Source: an uncultured Verrucomicrobia subdivision 3 bacterium (GTDB lineage Bacteria; Verrucomicrobiota; Verrucomicrobiia; Limisphaerales; UBA11358). Taken from it: DNA of 32,383 bases. Each line of letters starts with the position of its first letter. Position 1 is the first letter of the stretch. The DNA is taken from positions 1 to 32,383 of the forward strand of contig CAIXFY010000010.1 of NCBI GenBank assembly GCA_903918885.1. The letters run 5' to 3'. The translations under genes and the position numbers were made by a program. The notes beneath the pieces were generated by a model that saw only the letters and a list, made by a program, of their open reading frames with translations, searched no databases and was not told the origin of the DNA. This document shows, in pieces, positions 1 through 8,619 of this stretch.

Positions 1-495
1 ACCGAATTGCGCGAGGTGATTAATCCAGCCAACGATAATGTCTGCTGGGGCGCCGCCGGAACCCACATTCTTGATGTCCGATGCCGGGTGTCACAAGTTC
101 CCAGCTCGCAAAAAGTCATCATCGGCCAGATTCACAGTTATTCCGGCAAGGCCAAACCCCTGATCAAATTACAATTCTTCAAGAACCGGATTGAAGCTTT
201 GGTGAAGGAGAGTCCGACCAAGGGCAAGGATATCAAGTTCACTTTTCCTGAAGTAGGATTCGACAAGGACTTCGACTACCAGATCAAACTGCAAGATGGT
301 TTGCTGAGTGTCACTGTGAACGGCACGACTCAGGCGATAAATATTTTCAATCGTGCTCCCGAATGGGCCAACCAGACTTTTTATTTTAAAGCTGGTGCCT
401 ACGCTCAGGATAATGAAGGTTCCGCATCCGAGGGCGCGTGCGTAGTAATATCGCGACTCAAAACCAGCCACCAAAAACGACCGTCGCCGCCCTGA
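1..495 (+). CDS. PL7-family (alginate lyase-like) polysaccharide lyase, C-terminal part
   Basis: The open frame runs in from the left edge, so the N-terminus and any signal peptide are missing. The first codons read TELRE, the end of the R-T/S-E-L-R active-site strand of PL7 lyases. It is followed by a QIH motif (codons near 124-138) and, close to the C-terminus, YFKAGAYAQ (near 382-408). These are the three classic PL7 (alginate lyase 2) signatures; the family beta-eliminates alginate or related uronans in a beta-jelly roll. The protein ends 22 residues after the last motif with a short basic/proline tail, so there is no C-terminal module. PL7 fits the fucosidase/sulfatase setting as another algal-glycan enzyme, but substrate specificity within the family varies and cannot be read from this fragment. 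It is about 350 bases from the next gene and probably belongs to a unit lying to the left. Confidence 0.85.
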   Translation, partial: TELREVINPANDNVCWGAAGTHILDVRCRVSQVPSSQKVIIGQIHSYSGKAKPLIKLQFFKNRIEALVKESPTKGKDIKFTFPEVGFDKDFDYQIKLQDGLLSVTVNGTTQAINIFNRAPEWANQTFYFKAGAYAQDNEGSASEGACVVISRLKTSHQKRPSPP

Positions 496-843
496 TACTA
501 TTCATATTCTGCCAGGTGCTGCCGATGGTGGTAAGTGTTTCAGTCTGGCTGGTAGCAACGTTGTTAATCACCCCTTGAGCCACTAGCTAGCTATGAAAAT
601 TCCCGTGCCTGAGCGCAACCCAAACGAAGCTGGAGATGGACAGCCATGCGGCGATATCCGCAACGCGGATGTTCTGTGGACGGTTCAAACAGCCGTTTCC
701 TTAGCCGCTCTTCCGCTGGGATTAGTCACATAGTTAGCCAAAATACAGTCACAAAATTGAAACTGACCCGCAATAGGGTTATGAGTTGAGAACCCACGAA
801 TTTGTAGATGGACAATCTCGTAGCGTTCGCGCATTAATGTTTT
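496..843. other. intergenic region without a convincing gene
   Basis: About 350 bases between the PL7 gene and the histidine kinase. The only forward ATG frame of note (593-733, 46 codons, MKIPVPERNP...) matches nothing I recognise and has no supporting ribosome site. A short palindrome CTAGCTAG lies just before it. A candidate promoter for the kinase lies at the right-hand end. I see no tRNA, clear terminator or insertion-sequence end. Confidence 0.5.
757..785 (+). promoter_or_regulatory. candidate sigma70-type promoter for the two-component genes
   Basis: TTGAAA (757-762), a 17-base spacer, then TATGAG (780-785). The -35 matches the consensus at 5 of 6 positions and the -10 at 4 of 6. It would give a leader of about 50 bases before the GTG start at 844. 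This is a pattern match only. Confidence 0.35.
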
Positions 844-2628
844 GTGAGTTTCAAAAGAAGACGCAAGATTGCCATTAAGTTCGTCTTGGTAATGCCCATG
901 GCTCTCTGCCTTGCGCTGCTGTGCGTTGGAAATCAAAGCTCGATTTTTGCGCAAGAGGTCAATCAACAATTGGGCGTAACGCGCTTCCTTGTTGACGGTC
1001 GGAAGATAAATCTATTACGCGATGGGATCAACCGGCTTCCCTCCGGATCGCGCGCGATAGCACTCACCTGTGGTTCGATTGGGAGCCACGACCCAATAAA
1101 AACCCCACTACGCTTCCGATACAAGCTTATTGGTCGTGATACTAATTGGCACGAGGTTCCGGCGCAAATGCGGATTGTTTACAGTTTTTTGGATGAGGAA
1201 GACAATGCGATCAGCAAAAAAGAATTTGCCGTGAGCGACCAGACCGAGGGTTGGACGGGCAGTTTTCAAACCTCCCCACTGGAACATCGCGCGGAGACAT
1301 TCGAGGCTCCGCCAAAAGCGCACAAGCTCTGGATTAGTATCTGTTCTGCCGGTTCGCCCCAGGCTCTGGGTGCCATTGCGGTTTGTGATTTAGTTGTGCG
1401 CACTCCAGGGACAATCAACAGTTCGGAGCTGACCCTGTTAGACTTCAACGGCTATTCACTCGACCAGCTCAATAGCGAATGGATGAAGGACGGCAGTCAA
1501 CACAAGATGGCTCGGATTGAGACGATTGGGAGCAAGCCGCATAGGAATGCCATGGTCGTGGTTGACAACGATCCTCGCGGCCACGCCCAGTGGAATACGG
1601 TCAAATCGAAAGCGCCGATGATTGTGCCGGGACAAAAGTTGATCGCGGAATGGAATCAGATATTCAGTATCGGTCTGGGAGCCCCCTCGACCGTTACCTA
1701 CGAGGATCTTCCCTCGGGGCATTATCGGTTTGCATTGGAACGACTGACCGTGATGGGAGTGCCAACCGGTGAATTATCGTTTTTGGAATTTGAGATGCCC
1801 GTTCCGTTTTGGAAGACCCAGTGGTTTTGGGGTGCCGTATTTTTCTCGGTCTTGGTCGGGTTATTCTTGGCTCATCAGTATCGCGCCAGACATCGACTGC
1901 AGGTCGAAAATCTAGAGCTTTCGCAGCAGCAAGTTTTGGAGCGCGAGCGGATTCGCATTGCCCAAGACATTCATGATGACCTCGGCGCACAAGTCACCCA
2001 GATCACCTTGGTCAGCGCCATGGCAGAGCGCACCGTTGATGATGCCCAAGCATCCACGCAAAATTTTCAACGGATCACCGAATTATCGCGCAAGCTGGTT
2101 GCCTCCTTGTATGACACCGTCTGGGTGGTTAACCCGGAAAACGACAATCTTGAGGCCGTGGGAAACTATCTTTGCCAGACGTTCAAACAGTTGACATCAC
2201 AGGCTGGGCTGAGCTGCCGACTGGAAGTGCCCATGCTACCCTCCGACTTACCCATCTCCAGCCACCAACGCCACAACTTAGCCATGGCCGTTAAAGAAGC
2301 CACGAACAACCTCATCAAACATGCCGGTGCCAGCGAAGCCCGGATGATCATCAAACTTGAAAACTCCAAGCTTAATATTTCCATCGAAGACGACGGCGTT
2401 GGGTTCGATCCAAAATCCGTCAAACTGGGTAGTGGCATGGGCAACTTGAGCCATCGGCTGGAAGACATTGGCGGGAGTGCTGAAGTAAAAAAATGCCCCG
2501 GAACTGGCACACAAGTGCATTTACAAATGCCCATCAGCCATGAAAATTTTCGGGCGGTAACAGAAGCGCGCAACGATGACATATCTCACCCTGACCGGCG
2601 GCAACCCAAAAGCCTTGCTAGAACCTGA
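844..2628 (+). CDS. membrane sensor histidine kinase, HisKA_3 (NarX/DesK-like) type
   Basis: 594 residues from a GTG start. An N-terminal hydrophobic stretch after basic SFKRRRK, ending SSIFAQ, looks like a signal peptide or anchor. Residues about 30-320 form an extracytoplasmic sensor of beta-rich character, ending with a Y_Y_Y-like strand pattern (LERLTVMG...LSFLEFEM). One transmembrane helix lies near residues 325-345 (WFWGAVFFSVLVGLFL). The dimerisation/phosphoacceptor helix contains RIAQDIHDDLGAQ with His377 as the predicted phosphorylation site. The ATPase domain shows an N-box (AVKEATNNLIKHA, near 481) and G-boxes (DDGVGFD near 518; GSGMGNLSHRL). This IHDDLG family pairs with LuxR-type regulators, and one follows 11 bases downstream. 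Relatives in glycan-degrading bacteria often carry seven-bladed propeller sensors; this one is too short for that, so its ligand is unclear. It may act on the PL7 side or on the fucose genes. Confidence 0.88.
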   Translation: MSFKRRRKIAIKFVLVMPMALCLALLCVGNQSSIFAQEVNQQLGVTRFLVDGRKINLLRDGINRLPSGSRAIALTCGSIGSHDPIKTPLRFRYKLIGRDTNWHEVPAQMRIVYSFLDEEDNAISKKEFAVSDQTEGWTGSFQTSPLEHRAETFEAPPKAHKLWISICSAGSPQALGAIAVCDLVVRTPGTINSSELTLLDFNGYSLDQLNSEWMKDGSQHKMARIETIGSKPHRNAMVVVDNDPRGHAQWNTVKSKAPMIVPGQKLIAEWNQIFSIGLGAPSTVTYEDLPSGHYRFALERLTVMGVPTGELSFLEFEMPVPFWKTQWFWGAVFFSVLVGLFLAHQYRARHRLQVENLELSQQQVLERERIRIAQDIHDDLGAQVTQITLVSAMAERTVDDAQASTQNFQRITELSRKLVASLYDTVWVVNPENDNLEAVGNYLCQTFKQLTSQAGLSCRLEVPMLPSDLPISSHQRHNLAMAVKEATNNLIKHAGASEARMIIKLENSKLNISIEDDGVGFDPKSVKLGSGMGNLSHRLEDIGGSAEVKKCPGTGTQVHLQMPISHENFRAVTEARNDDISHPDRRQPKSLART

Positions 2629-2639
2629 AATTTTTTGAG

Positions 2640-3266
2640 ATGAAACGAGTTGCCATTGTTGAAGATGACCAGGGCTTGAGTGAACAACTGGCTCGGATAT
2701 TGAAAACCGCGCCTGATGTCAAATGTGTCGGGGCATACGGGTCGGCTGAAGAAGCTTTGGAAGCCTTGCCCAGTGTTAAACCGGATATCGTGCTGATGGA
2801 TATCCGATTGCCAAAAATGTCCGGCATCGAATGTGTGGCGAGGCTCAAAGAAATGATGCCCTCCGTCCAAATCATCATCGTGACGGTCTATGAAGACAGC
2901 GAGAAAATCTTTTGCGCCCTGCGCAGCGGAGCCAGCGGCTACTTGGTAAAATCCGGGCCGCCAGAAAAATTGTTGGAAGCCATTCAGGACGTTACCGTGG
3001 GCGGCTCCCCGATGTCACCGCACATTGCGCGCAAGGTAGTTCAGCACTTTCGCATTTTCGGACCAATGGCGAAAGAAGAAGAACGGCTCTCGCCGCGAGA
3101 GCGCGAGGTTTTGGATATGCTCGCGGCGGGTTATATCTACAAGGAGATTGGTGAAAAACTGAAGATCGCCTCTGAAACCGTTCGCACTAACGTCAAGCAC
3201 ATCTGCCATAAAATGCAGGTCAAAAACAAAATGGAAGCCTTGGCCAAGCACCTGCAACAAAAATGA
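2640..3266 (+). CDS. NarL/LuxR-family response regulator
   Basis: 208 residues, ATG start 11 bases after the kinase stop, so the two are almost certainly co-transcribed. The receiver domain (about 1-120) has the acidic pair Asp9/Asp10, phosphoacceptor Asp54 in VLMDIRLP, and the conserved Lys in YLVKSG near residue 104. A C-terminal LuxR-type helix-turn-helix begins at LSPREREVLDMLAAG (about 151) and includes SETVRTNVKHICHKM as the recognition helix. It is predicted to be phosphorylated by the kinase upstream and to bind DNA as a dimer. Its target promoters cannot be read from the sequence. The fucosidase gene starts about 195 bases further on and could be one of them. Confidence 0.92.
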   Translation: MKRVAIVEDDQGLSEQLARILKTAPDVKCVGAYGSAEEALEALPSVKPDIVLMDIRLPKMSGIECVARLKEMMPSVQIIIVTVYEDSEKIFCALRSGASGYLVKSGPPEKLLEAIQDVTVGGSPMSPHIARKVVQHFRIFGPMAKEEERLSPREREVLDMLAAGYIYKEIGEKLKIASETVRTNVKHICHKMQVKNKMEALAKHLQQK

Positions 3267-3461
3267 CCTTGGGTTAGCGAGTAAATTTTAATTTTGCCAC
3301 CGCGCACCGCCGCGGACTGTGGCACGCAGGAATCAACCTCAAGACGGAATTTCCGCCCCCGGTAAATAGTCGCAGCGATGTTGGTATGGATGTTCAATAT
3401 CCTTCGCCGAATGAAATTACAAGACGCCGCGTGCCAGTTGGGGCATACTCAAATCCATCCT

Positions 3462-4781
3462 ATGAAAAATCTGTTCCATCCTGCTCTGATGATCTGTGCG
3501 CTCATGTTCTCCAACGGTCTAATCCGGGCGGAAGCCACCAAACCCACTGCCACCACGCCGTCCTGGCCCGCCGCCGACTCCGCCGCCATCGCACACTGGC
3601 AGTCGCTGCGGTTCGGCATGTTCATTCACTGGGGGCCGGTGAGTTTGACCGGCCATGAGATTGGCTGGTCGCGCGGCAAGCAGACGCCGGTTGAAGTTTA
3701 CGACAATCTTTACAAACAATTTAATCCCACAAATTTCAACGCCGACGAATGGGTGAGCATCGCCAAGGCCGCCGGCATCAAATACATCGTTCTGACCACG
3801 AAGCATCACGACGGCTTCTGTCTCTGGGACACGAAGCTGACCGATTACAACCTCATGCAATCGCCGCTACACCGCGACGCGGTGAAGGAACTCGCGGCGG
3901 CCTGTAAGAAACAAGGCATCGCGTTTGGAACGTATTATTCAGTTATGGATAATTACAACACCAACTTTCCTTCTCCCGTGGCCTCCCATAAAGAGGTGCA
4001 GCGTGATCATTATGATTTGGACGCTTACGAAAAATACTTGCAGGGACAAATCACGGAACTAATCCAAAACTACGGGCCGCTGCTGACCATTTGGAACGAT
4101 GTGCCGCGCGCTTACGGCAAGCGCGGCGCGGACACCATCAAGCTGGTGCGCCAGCTTCAGCCGGACATCCTTATCAACAATCGCACTGGCGACGGCGGCG
4201 ATTATGACACGCCGGAGCAAAAGATTGGCAAGTTCCAGATGGATCGTCCGTGGGAATCTTGCATGACCGTTTCCGCGCACAACCACTGGGCTTGGGGCGG
4301 CGCGGATGACGGCGTCAAGCCGGTTGCCAAGTGCGTGGAAATGTTGATCCAGTGTGCAGGCGGAGATGGCAACATGCTGTTGAATGTCGGCCCGCGTCCC
4401 GACGGCGTGATTGATCCGGCGCAGGCGGATTTGTTGAAACAGGTTGGCGCGTGGCTCGCGCAAAACGGCGAGGCTATTTACGGCACGCGCGGCGGCCCGT
4501 GGAAGCCGACTAAATCCATCGCCAGCACACGCAAGGCCAACGTGGTTTTTGTCCATGTTTTGCAAACGACGGGCAACACGATTGAACTGCCGGTGCTTCC
4601 GCGCAAAATTAAATCCGCTTCCGTGCTCGGCGGCGGTGAAATCAAAGCGGAAGTCGCCGATGGAAAATTCATTCTGCACCTGCCGAAACCGCTCGGCGAG
4701 TTGCCGCTGGTCATCAAATTGGAATTGGACGGCTCGGCGATGGAACTGCCAGCGATGGCGGCGGACTCCGTATTAAAATAG
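3462..4781 (+). CDS. secreted alpha-L-fucosidase, GH29
   Basis: 439 residues from the ATG at 3462, chosen because it opens a good signal peptide (MKNLFHPALMICALMFSNG...RAEA); the frame stays open upstream to 3378 but that stretch has no secretion signal. Typical GH29 blocks follow: RFGMFIHWGP, GIKYIVLTTKHHDGFCLWDT, then LLTIWND with Asp213 as the expected catalytic nucleophile, and GNMLLNVGPRPDG near the end of the barrel. A short beta-rich C-terminal domain (about 350-439) follows. The family hydrolyses alpha-linked L-fucose with retention. The enzyme is presumably periplasmic or surface-exposed and is the first gene of the block that imports and oxidises fucose. The acid/base residue is poorly conserved in this family and I do not assign it. 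Confidence 0.93.
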   Translation: MKNLFHPALMICALMFSNGLIRAEATKPTATTPSWPAADSAAIAHWQSLRFGMFIHWGPVSLTGHEIGWSRGKQTPVEVYDNLYKQFNPTNFNADEWVSIAKAAGIKYIVLTTKHHDGFCLWDTKLTDYNLMQSPLHRDAVKELAAACKKQGIAFGTYYSVMDNYNTNFPSPVASHKEVQRDHYDLDAYEKYLQGQITELIQNYGPLLTIWNDVPRAYGKRGADTIKLVRQLQPDILINNRTGDGGDYDTPEQKIGKFQMDRPWESCMTVSAHNHWAWGGADDGVKPVAKCVEMLIQCAGGDGNMLLNVGPRPDGVIDPAQADLLKQVGAWLAQNGEAIYGTRGGPWKPTKSIASTRKANVVFVHVLQTTGNTIELPVLPRKIKSASVLGGGEIKAEVADGKFILHLPKPLGELPLVIKLELDGSAMELPAMAADSVLK

Positions 4782-4793
4782 TCTGCGCCGCCA

Positions 4794-5888
4794 ATGATCA
4801 AACTAATGGATATGAAAACCCCAATAAAAATAAATATCCGGTGCCTCATCGTTAGAACGTCTTTGGCTATGCTCCTCACCGTGCTGGCAAGTTCGCGATT
4901 GAACGCCCAGACCGCCAATGCCGCCTCGGCATCCGTCGTTTCGGATGCGCGCGTGAAGGAACTGCAAGACCTGCACTGGGGCATGTTCATTTGCTGGTCG
5001 TTCAGCACGTTCTCCGGCAAGGAATGGACGCCGGGCGTGACCAATGTAGATTTCTTTCGCGCCAAAGATTGCGACACCGACCAATGGGTCAAGACCGCGA
5101 AGGATGCCGGCATGGGCTACATCCTGTTTCTTACCAAACATCACGACGGCTTTTGCCTGTGGGACACGCAGACCACCGACCGCAAGGTAGCCAAAGCGCC
5201 GCTGGGTCGCGACGTGCTCGCCGAGGTGAAAAAATCCTGTGACAAATACGGCCTCAAACTCGCATGGTATTTTTCAGAGAGCGAATGGGCTTGGCCGGGT
5301 GGCGACCCGCTAAAGGTGAGCCGCACCGGCAAAAATCCGGAGATGAAGAAAGCGCAGCTCAAGGAACTACTCACGCGCTACGGCCCGATTGAATATATCT
5401 GGTTCGATCACGCGGCGGGCGAAGGCGGCTTGAGCCATGCGGAAACGGTTCAATGGGTCAAACAATTCCAGCCCGATTGTTTTGTGGGATTCAACTCCGG
5501 AACACAGGAAGGCACGGACATTCGGCTGGGCGAACGCGGTCACCCCGCCGCGTTGTCGGACACCAAGGGTGCAAGCCACATCAAAGACTCGGCTGGCAAC
5601 CATTACCGGCTTGCGGAATTCACCTATCCGATTGAGCCGAAACACAAAGGCGGTGCCCAGTGGTTTTATTCGTTGCCAGAACACGACAACCTTTGTTTGC
5701 CAGCGGAGAATATCTACGCGGATTATCTTGGCGCGGTGAAATACGGGAACATTTTCTCCCTCGACGTCGGGCCGGATTACAACGGAAGATTGCGCACGAT
5801 TGATGTCCAGACGCTACACCAAGTCGGTGAAATGATTCGCAACCATGCCCCGATACCGCCCCCGCCTGCGGCTAATCCGGCAAAATAA
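4794..5888 (+). CDS. second GH29-type fucosidase, short form
   Basis: 364 residues from the first ATG (4794); in-frame ATGs at 4806 and 4812 are equally possible, and the last gives the cleanest signal peptide (MKTPIKINIRCLIVRTSLAM...RLNAQ). GH29 blocks present: LHWGMFICWSFSTFSG, GMGYILFLTKHHDGFCLWDT, and IEYIWFDHAAGEGG with the putative nucleophile Asp (Asp205 from 4794), followed by FSLDVGPDYNGRL. The protein stops just after the barrel with a proline-rich tail (APIPPPPAANPAK), so the usual C-terminal beta-sandwich is absent. It lies 12 bases after the first fucosidase and is clearly divergent from it rather than a recent duplicate, which points to a different linkage or substituted fucose. 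Some GH29-like proteins are inactive on simple fucosides, so the specificity is open. Confidence 0.88.
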   Translation: MIKLMDMKTPIKINIRCLIVRTSLAMLLTVLASSRLNAQTANAASASVVSDARVKELQDLHWGMFICWSFSTFSGKEWTPGVTNVDFFRAKDCDTDQWVKTAKDAGMGYILFLTKHHDGFCLWDTQTTDRKVAKAPLGRDVLAEVKKSCDKYGLKLAWYFSESEWAWPGGDPLKVSRTGKNPEMKKAQLKELLTRYGPIEYIWFDHAAGEGGLSHAETVQWVKQFQPDCFVGFNSGTQEGTDIRLGERGHPAALSDTKGASHIKDSAGNHYRLAEFTYPIEPKHKGGAQWFYSLPEHDNLCLPAENIYADYLGAVKYGNIFSLDVGPDYNGRLRTIDVQTLHQVGEMIRNHAPIPPPPAANPAK

Positions 5889-5899
5889 TTCCTCTCACA

Positions 5900-7765
5900 A
5901 TGAAAAACATCAGCGCCATTGATCTCTTTATCATCGTGCTTTACCTCGCCGGCATTGTCGGCGCGGGCGTGTGGGTGGGGCTGCGCAAACGCAAAGGCGG
6001 CGAGGCGGGCAGCTATTTTCTCGCTGGCAACACGCTGTCCTGGCCATCCATCGGGCTGGCACTGTTTGCGACAAACATTTCTTGTCTGCACCTCGTCAGC
6101 CTGGCGCAGGCGGGCTACGATTCCGGTTTTCTGATGGGTAATTTTGAATGGATGGCGGCGTTCATGCTCATCGGCTTAAGCTTGTTCTTTGTGCCGTTTT
6201 ATATGCGCGCCAAAGTTTCGACGCTGCCGGACTTTCTGGAAAAAAGATATTGTTCCGCGTGCCGCAACTGGCTGGCGGGACTCTCAATGCTGACGGCGAT
6301 CATCTTCAACATCGCCTTTCCGCTCTCGACCGGCTGGCTCGTGTTGCACGGCGTCTTCGGCATTGATAAATGGGTTTGCATTCTCACGCTCACGACGCTC
6401 ACGGCGATTTACACGATCCTCGGCGGACTTTCAGCCGTCGTGCTGACCGAAACGATTCAAGCCGTCGTGTTGCTGGCCGGTTCCATCATCATCACCGCGC
6501 TGGCCTACTCCAAAGTGGGCGGCTGGCATGGCATGACGGATCAACTCCACGGCAGCGGCGAAATGTTGAAACTGTCCATGCTGCGTTCGCCCACCGACGA
6601 ACCGGGCCTGCCGTGGTATGCAATTTTGCTTGGTTATCCGGCGCTCGGCATTTGGTATTGGTGCGCCGACCAGACGATTGTTCAACGCGTGCTCGGCGCG
6701 AAGGACGAAAATCACGCGCGCACCGGCCCGTTGTTCTGCGGTCTCATCAAAGTGTTTCCGGTGTTTGTTTTCATCCTACCCGGCCTGATGTTTTTGGCGA
6801 TGATTCAAGGCGGCAAACTCGACGGACTCGCGCAGCTCCGCGTGCGCAGCGAACAAGCCATCGCCGTTTCCGGTAAGCAATATCAACTGGAACTCACCGG
6901 TAAGGCGCTGGGCGGGCAAACCTTGAAATATAATTTTACCGGCGATCAGGCACCGTTGGATTTGACGAAGGAACTCGCGAACGATGGCAAGCCGCTCACT
7001 TTGATGTCTGGCTTCGACGCAAAAAATCTGGTGCTGCCCGCGAATGTCACCGTGATGTCGTCGAAGGAAACCTATGGCCTGATGATCAAAAATCTGATGC
7101 CGGTCGGCCTGTTCGGCGTGATGGCCGCCGCGCTCATGGCCGCGCTCATGGGTAATCTCGCCAGCGCCTCCAATTCCATCGCCACGCTGTTCAGCTACGA
7201 TTTATGGCGACGCTTTCGACCCGCGACGCCGGAGCACCGGCTAGTTTTGATTGGGCGACTCGCCTCGCTCGCGGCGTTTCTGCTCGGCATCGGCCTCGTG
7301 CCGTTGCTGGACAATTACAAAAGCATTTTCGCCGGCATCAACGACATCATCGCACACATCGCACCACCGATTTCCTGCGTGTTCATTGTTGGCGTCTTCT
7401 GGCCGCGCGCCTCCGCCACCAGCGCCAAGTGGACGATGTGGATTGGTTCGCTCACCGGCGCGCTTGTGTTCACGGGCAAGACGCTACACGTCTGGAAGCC
7501 GGAGACATTCGGCTGGATTCCGGGATTCATTTATCTGACGCCGTTCATGCTGATGGCTTTTTATCTCCTGTGTTTCTGCATCGTTTTACAAGTGTCGCTG
7601 ACGCTGCTGCGCCCGAAACTCGCGGCAGAAGATCCGCAAAAACTTTACTGGCCGCATCCGTTTGACGCGCTCAAATCGCCAGGCTGGCCGGGCTTGGCGA
7701 ATTACAAAGTTCTGGCTGCGGTGGTGTTCATCGCCATGTGCTTGCTATATTATATTTTCCGGTAA
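5900..7765 (+). CDS. SSS-family sodium/solute symporter, probably for fucose
   Basis: 621 residues with about 13-14 hydrophobic helices. It begins ISAIDLFIIVLYLAGIVGAGVWVG, carries SYFLAGNTLSWPSIGLALFATNIS (the helix 1-2 region of the SLC5/vSGLT fold) and ALMAALMGNLASASNSIATLF, which corresponds to the Na2-site helix. It lies between the fucosidases and the catabolic genes, 11 bases after the second fucosidase, so L-fucose is the best guess for the substrate. Between helices, residues about 305-388 form an unusually long soluble loop (see findings). Family members also carry other sugars, sialic acid or carboxylates, so the substrate is inferred from context. Confidence 0.9.
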   Translation: MKNISAIDLFIIVLYLAGIVGAGVWVGLRKRKGGEAGSYFLAGNTLSWPSIGLALFATNISCLHLVSLAQAGYDSGFLMGNFEWMAAFMLIGLSLFFVPFYMRAKVSTLPDFLEKRYCSACRNWLAGLSMLTAIIFNIAFPLSTGWLVLHGVFGIDKWVCILTLTTLTAIYTILGGLSAVVLTETIQAVVLLAGSIIITALAYSKVGGWHGMTDQLHGSGEMLKLSMLRSPTDEPGLPWYAILLGYPALGIWYWCADQTIVQRVLGAKDENHARTGPLFCGLIKVFPVFVFILPGLMFLAMIQGGKLDGLAQLRVRSEQAIAVSGKQYQLELTGKALGGQTLKYNFTGDQAPLDLTKELANDGKPLTLMSGFDAKNLVLPANVTVMSSKETYGLMIKNLMPVGLFGVMAAALMAALMGNLASASNSIATLFSYDLWRRFRPATPEHRLVLIGRLASLAAFLLGIGLVPLLDNYKSIFAGINDIIAHIAPPISCVFIVGVFWPRASATSAKWTMWIGSLTGALVFTGKTLHVWKPETFGWIPGFIYLTPFMLMAFYLLCFCIVLQVSLTLLRPKLAAEDPQKLYWPHPFDALKSPGWPGLANYKVLAAVVFIAMCLLYYIFR

Positions 7766-7780
7766 ATCACTGTCCGCACC

Positions 7781-8611
7781 GTGAAACAAATCCTCTACTT
7801 TTTGTGTCTGGTTCTGGTTGCCGAGGGCATCCATGAATTAAAAGCCACCGATGTCCCGACCCATTCGGCAGGCGGCGTCGCAACAAATTCGTGGCACGGA
7901 TTCCGCCAACACAAATTTTCCGTGGACGGCCGCGACTGTCTGCTGGTTTTGCCGTCAGCGCCAGCCGCCGGCAAGCCTTGGATCTGGCGCACTGAATTTT
8001 TCGGAGTTGAACCCCAGGCCGATTTGGCGCTGCTCACCAACGGCTGGCAGGTCGCCTACATGAATGTGCAAAATATGTATGGCGCGCCGATGGCGCTGGA
8101 TCACATGGATCGGTTTTACGAATATCTCACCAATCAGCTTCAACTCACGCCCCGGGCGGTGCTGGAAGGCTTTAGTCGCGGCGGATTATTCGCGCTGAAC
8201 TGGGCGGCACGGCATCCCGACCGGGTGGCGTGCCTCTATTTGGACGCGCCGGTCTGCGATTTCAAAAGCTGGCCAGCTGGCTGGGGCAAGAGCAAAGGCT
8301 CGGCCCACGACTGGGTTCGATGCAAATCGGTTTATGGCCTCAATGATGAATTGGCCCGGACTTACAAGTTAAATCCTGTGGACAACCTGGCACCGCTTGC
8401 TCAAGCGAAAATACCCATTTTGAGTGTTTGCGGTGATGCGGACACCACTGTGCCGATGGCGGAGAACACATTGCTGCTCCAGACGCGCTACGAAAAACTC
8501 GGCGGCGAGATTAAACTCATCACCAAGCCCGGCGCGGACCATCATCCGCACAGCCTGCGCGATCCGAAGCCCATCGTGGATTTCATTTTGCAACACTTGA
8601 CCAGAAACTAA
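7781..8611 (+). CDS. secreted alpha/beta hydrolase (putative carbohydrate esterase or peptidase-like)
   Basis: 276 residues from a GTG start 15 bases after the symporter. The N-terminus MKQILYFLCLVLVAEG is a signal peptide. The nucleophile elbow is GFSRGG with Ser132. Asp219 or Asp221 in CGDADTTVP and a His in GADHHPHS (254-257) complete a plausible triad. The fold resembles S9/dienelactone-type hydrolases. An extracytoplasmic hydrolase inside a fucosidase/symporter operon suggests removal of acyl groups, such as acetyl esters on fucose-rich glycans, but nothing in the sequence fixes the substrate. Confidence 0.75.
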   Translation: MKQILYFLCLVLVAEGIHELKATDVPTHSAGGVATNSWHGFRQHKFSVDGRDCLLVLPSAPAAGKPWIWRTEFFGVEPQADLALLTNGWQVAYMNVQNMYGAPMALDHMDRFYEYLTNQLQLTPRAVLEGFSRGGLFALNWAARHPDRVACLYLDAPVCDFKSWPAGWGKSKGSAHDWVRCKSVYGLNDELARTYKLNPVDNLAPLAQAKIPILSVCGDADTTVPMAENTLLLQTRYEKLGGEIKLITKPGADHHPHSLRDPKPIVDFILQHLTRN

Positions 8612-8619
8612 ACCAAGCC

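Noticed and set aside
593-733. A 46-codon forward frame in the 5' gap before the histidine kinase
   Set aside because: Too short, no recognisable sequence, no initiation signal; could be chance or a gene remnant.
3296-3323. GCCAC...GTGGC hairpin after the response regulator
   Set aside because: The stem is only five continuous pairs with a GC-rich irregular interior and no following T-run, so it was not called a terminator.
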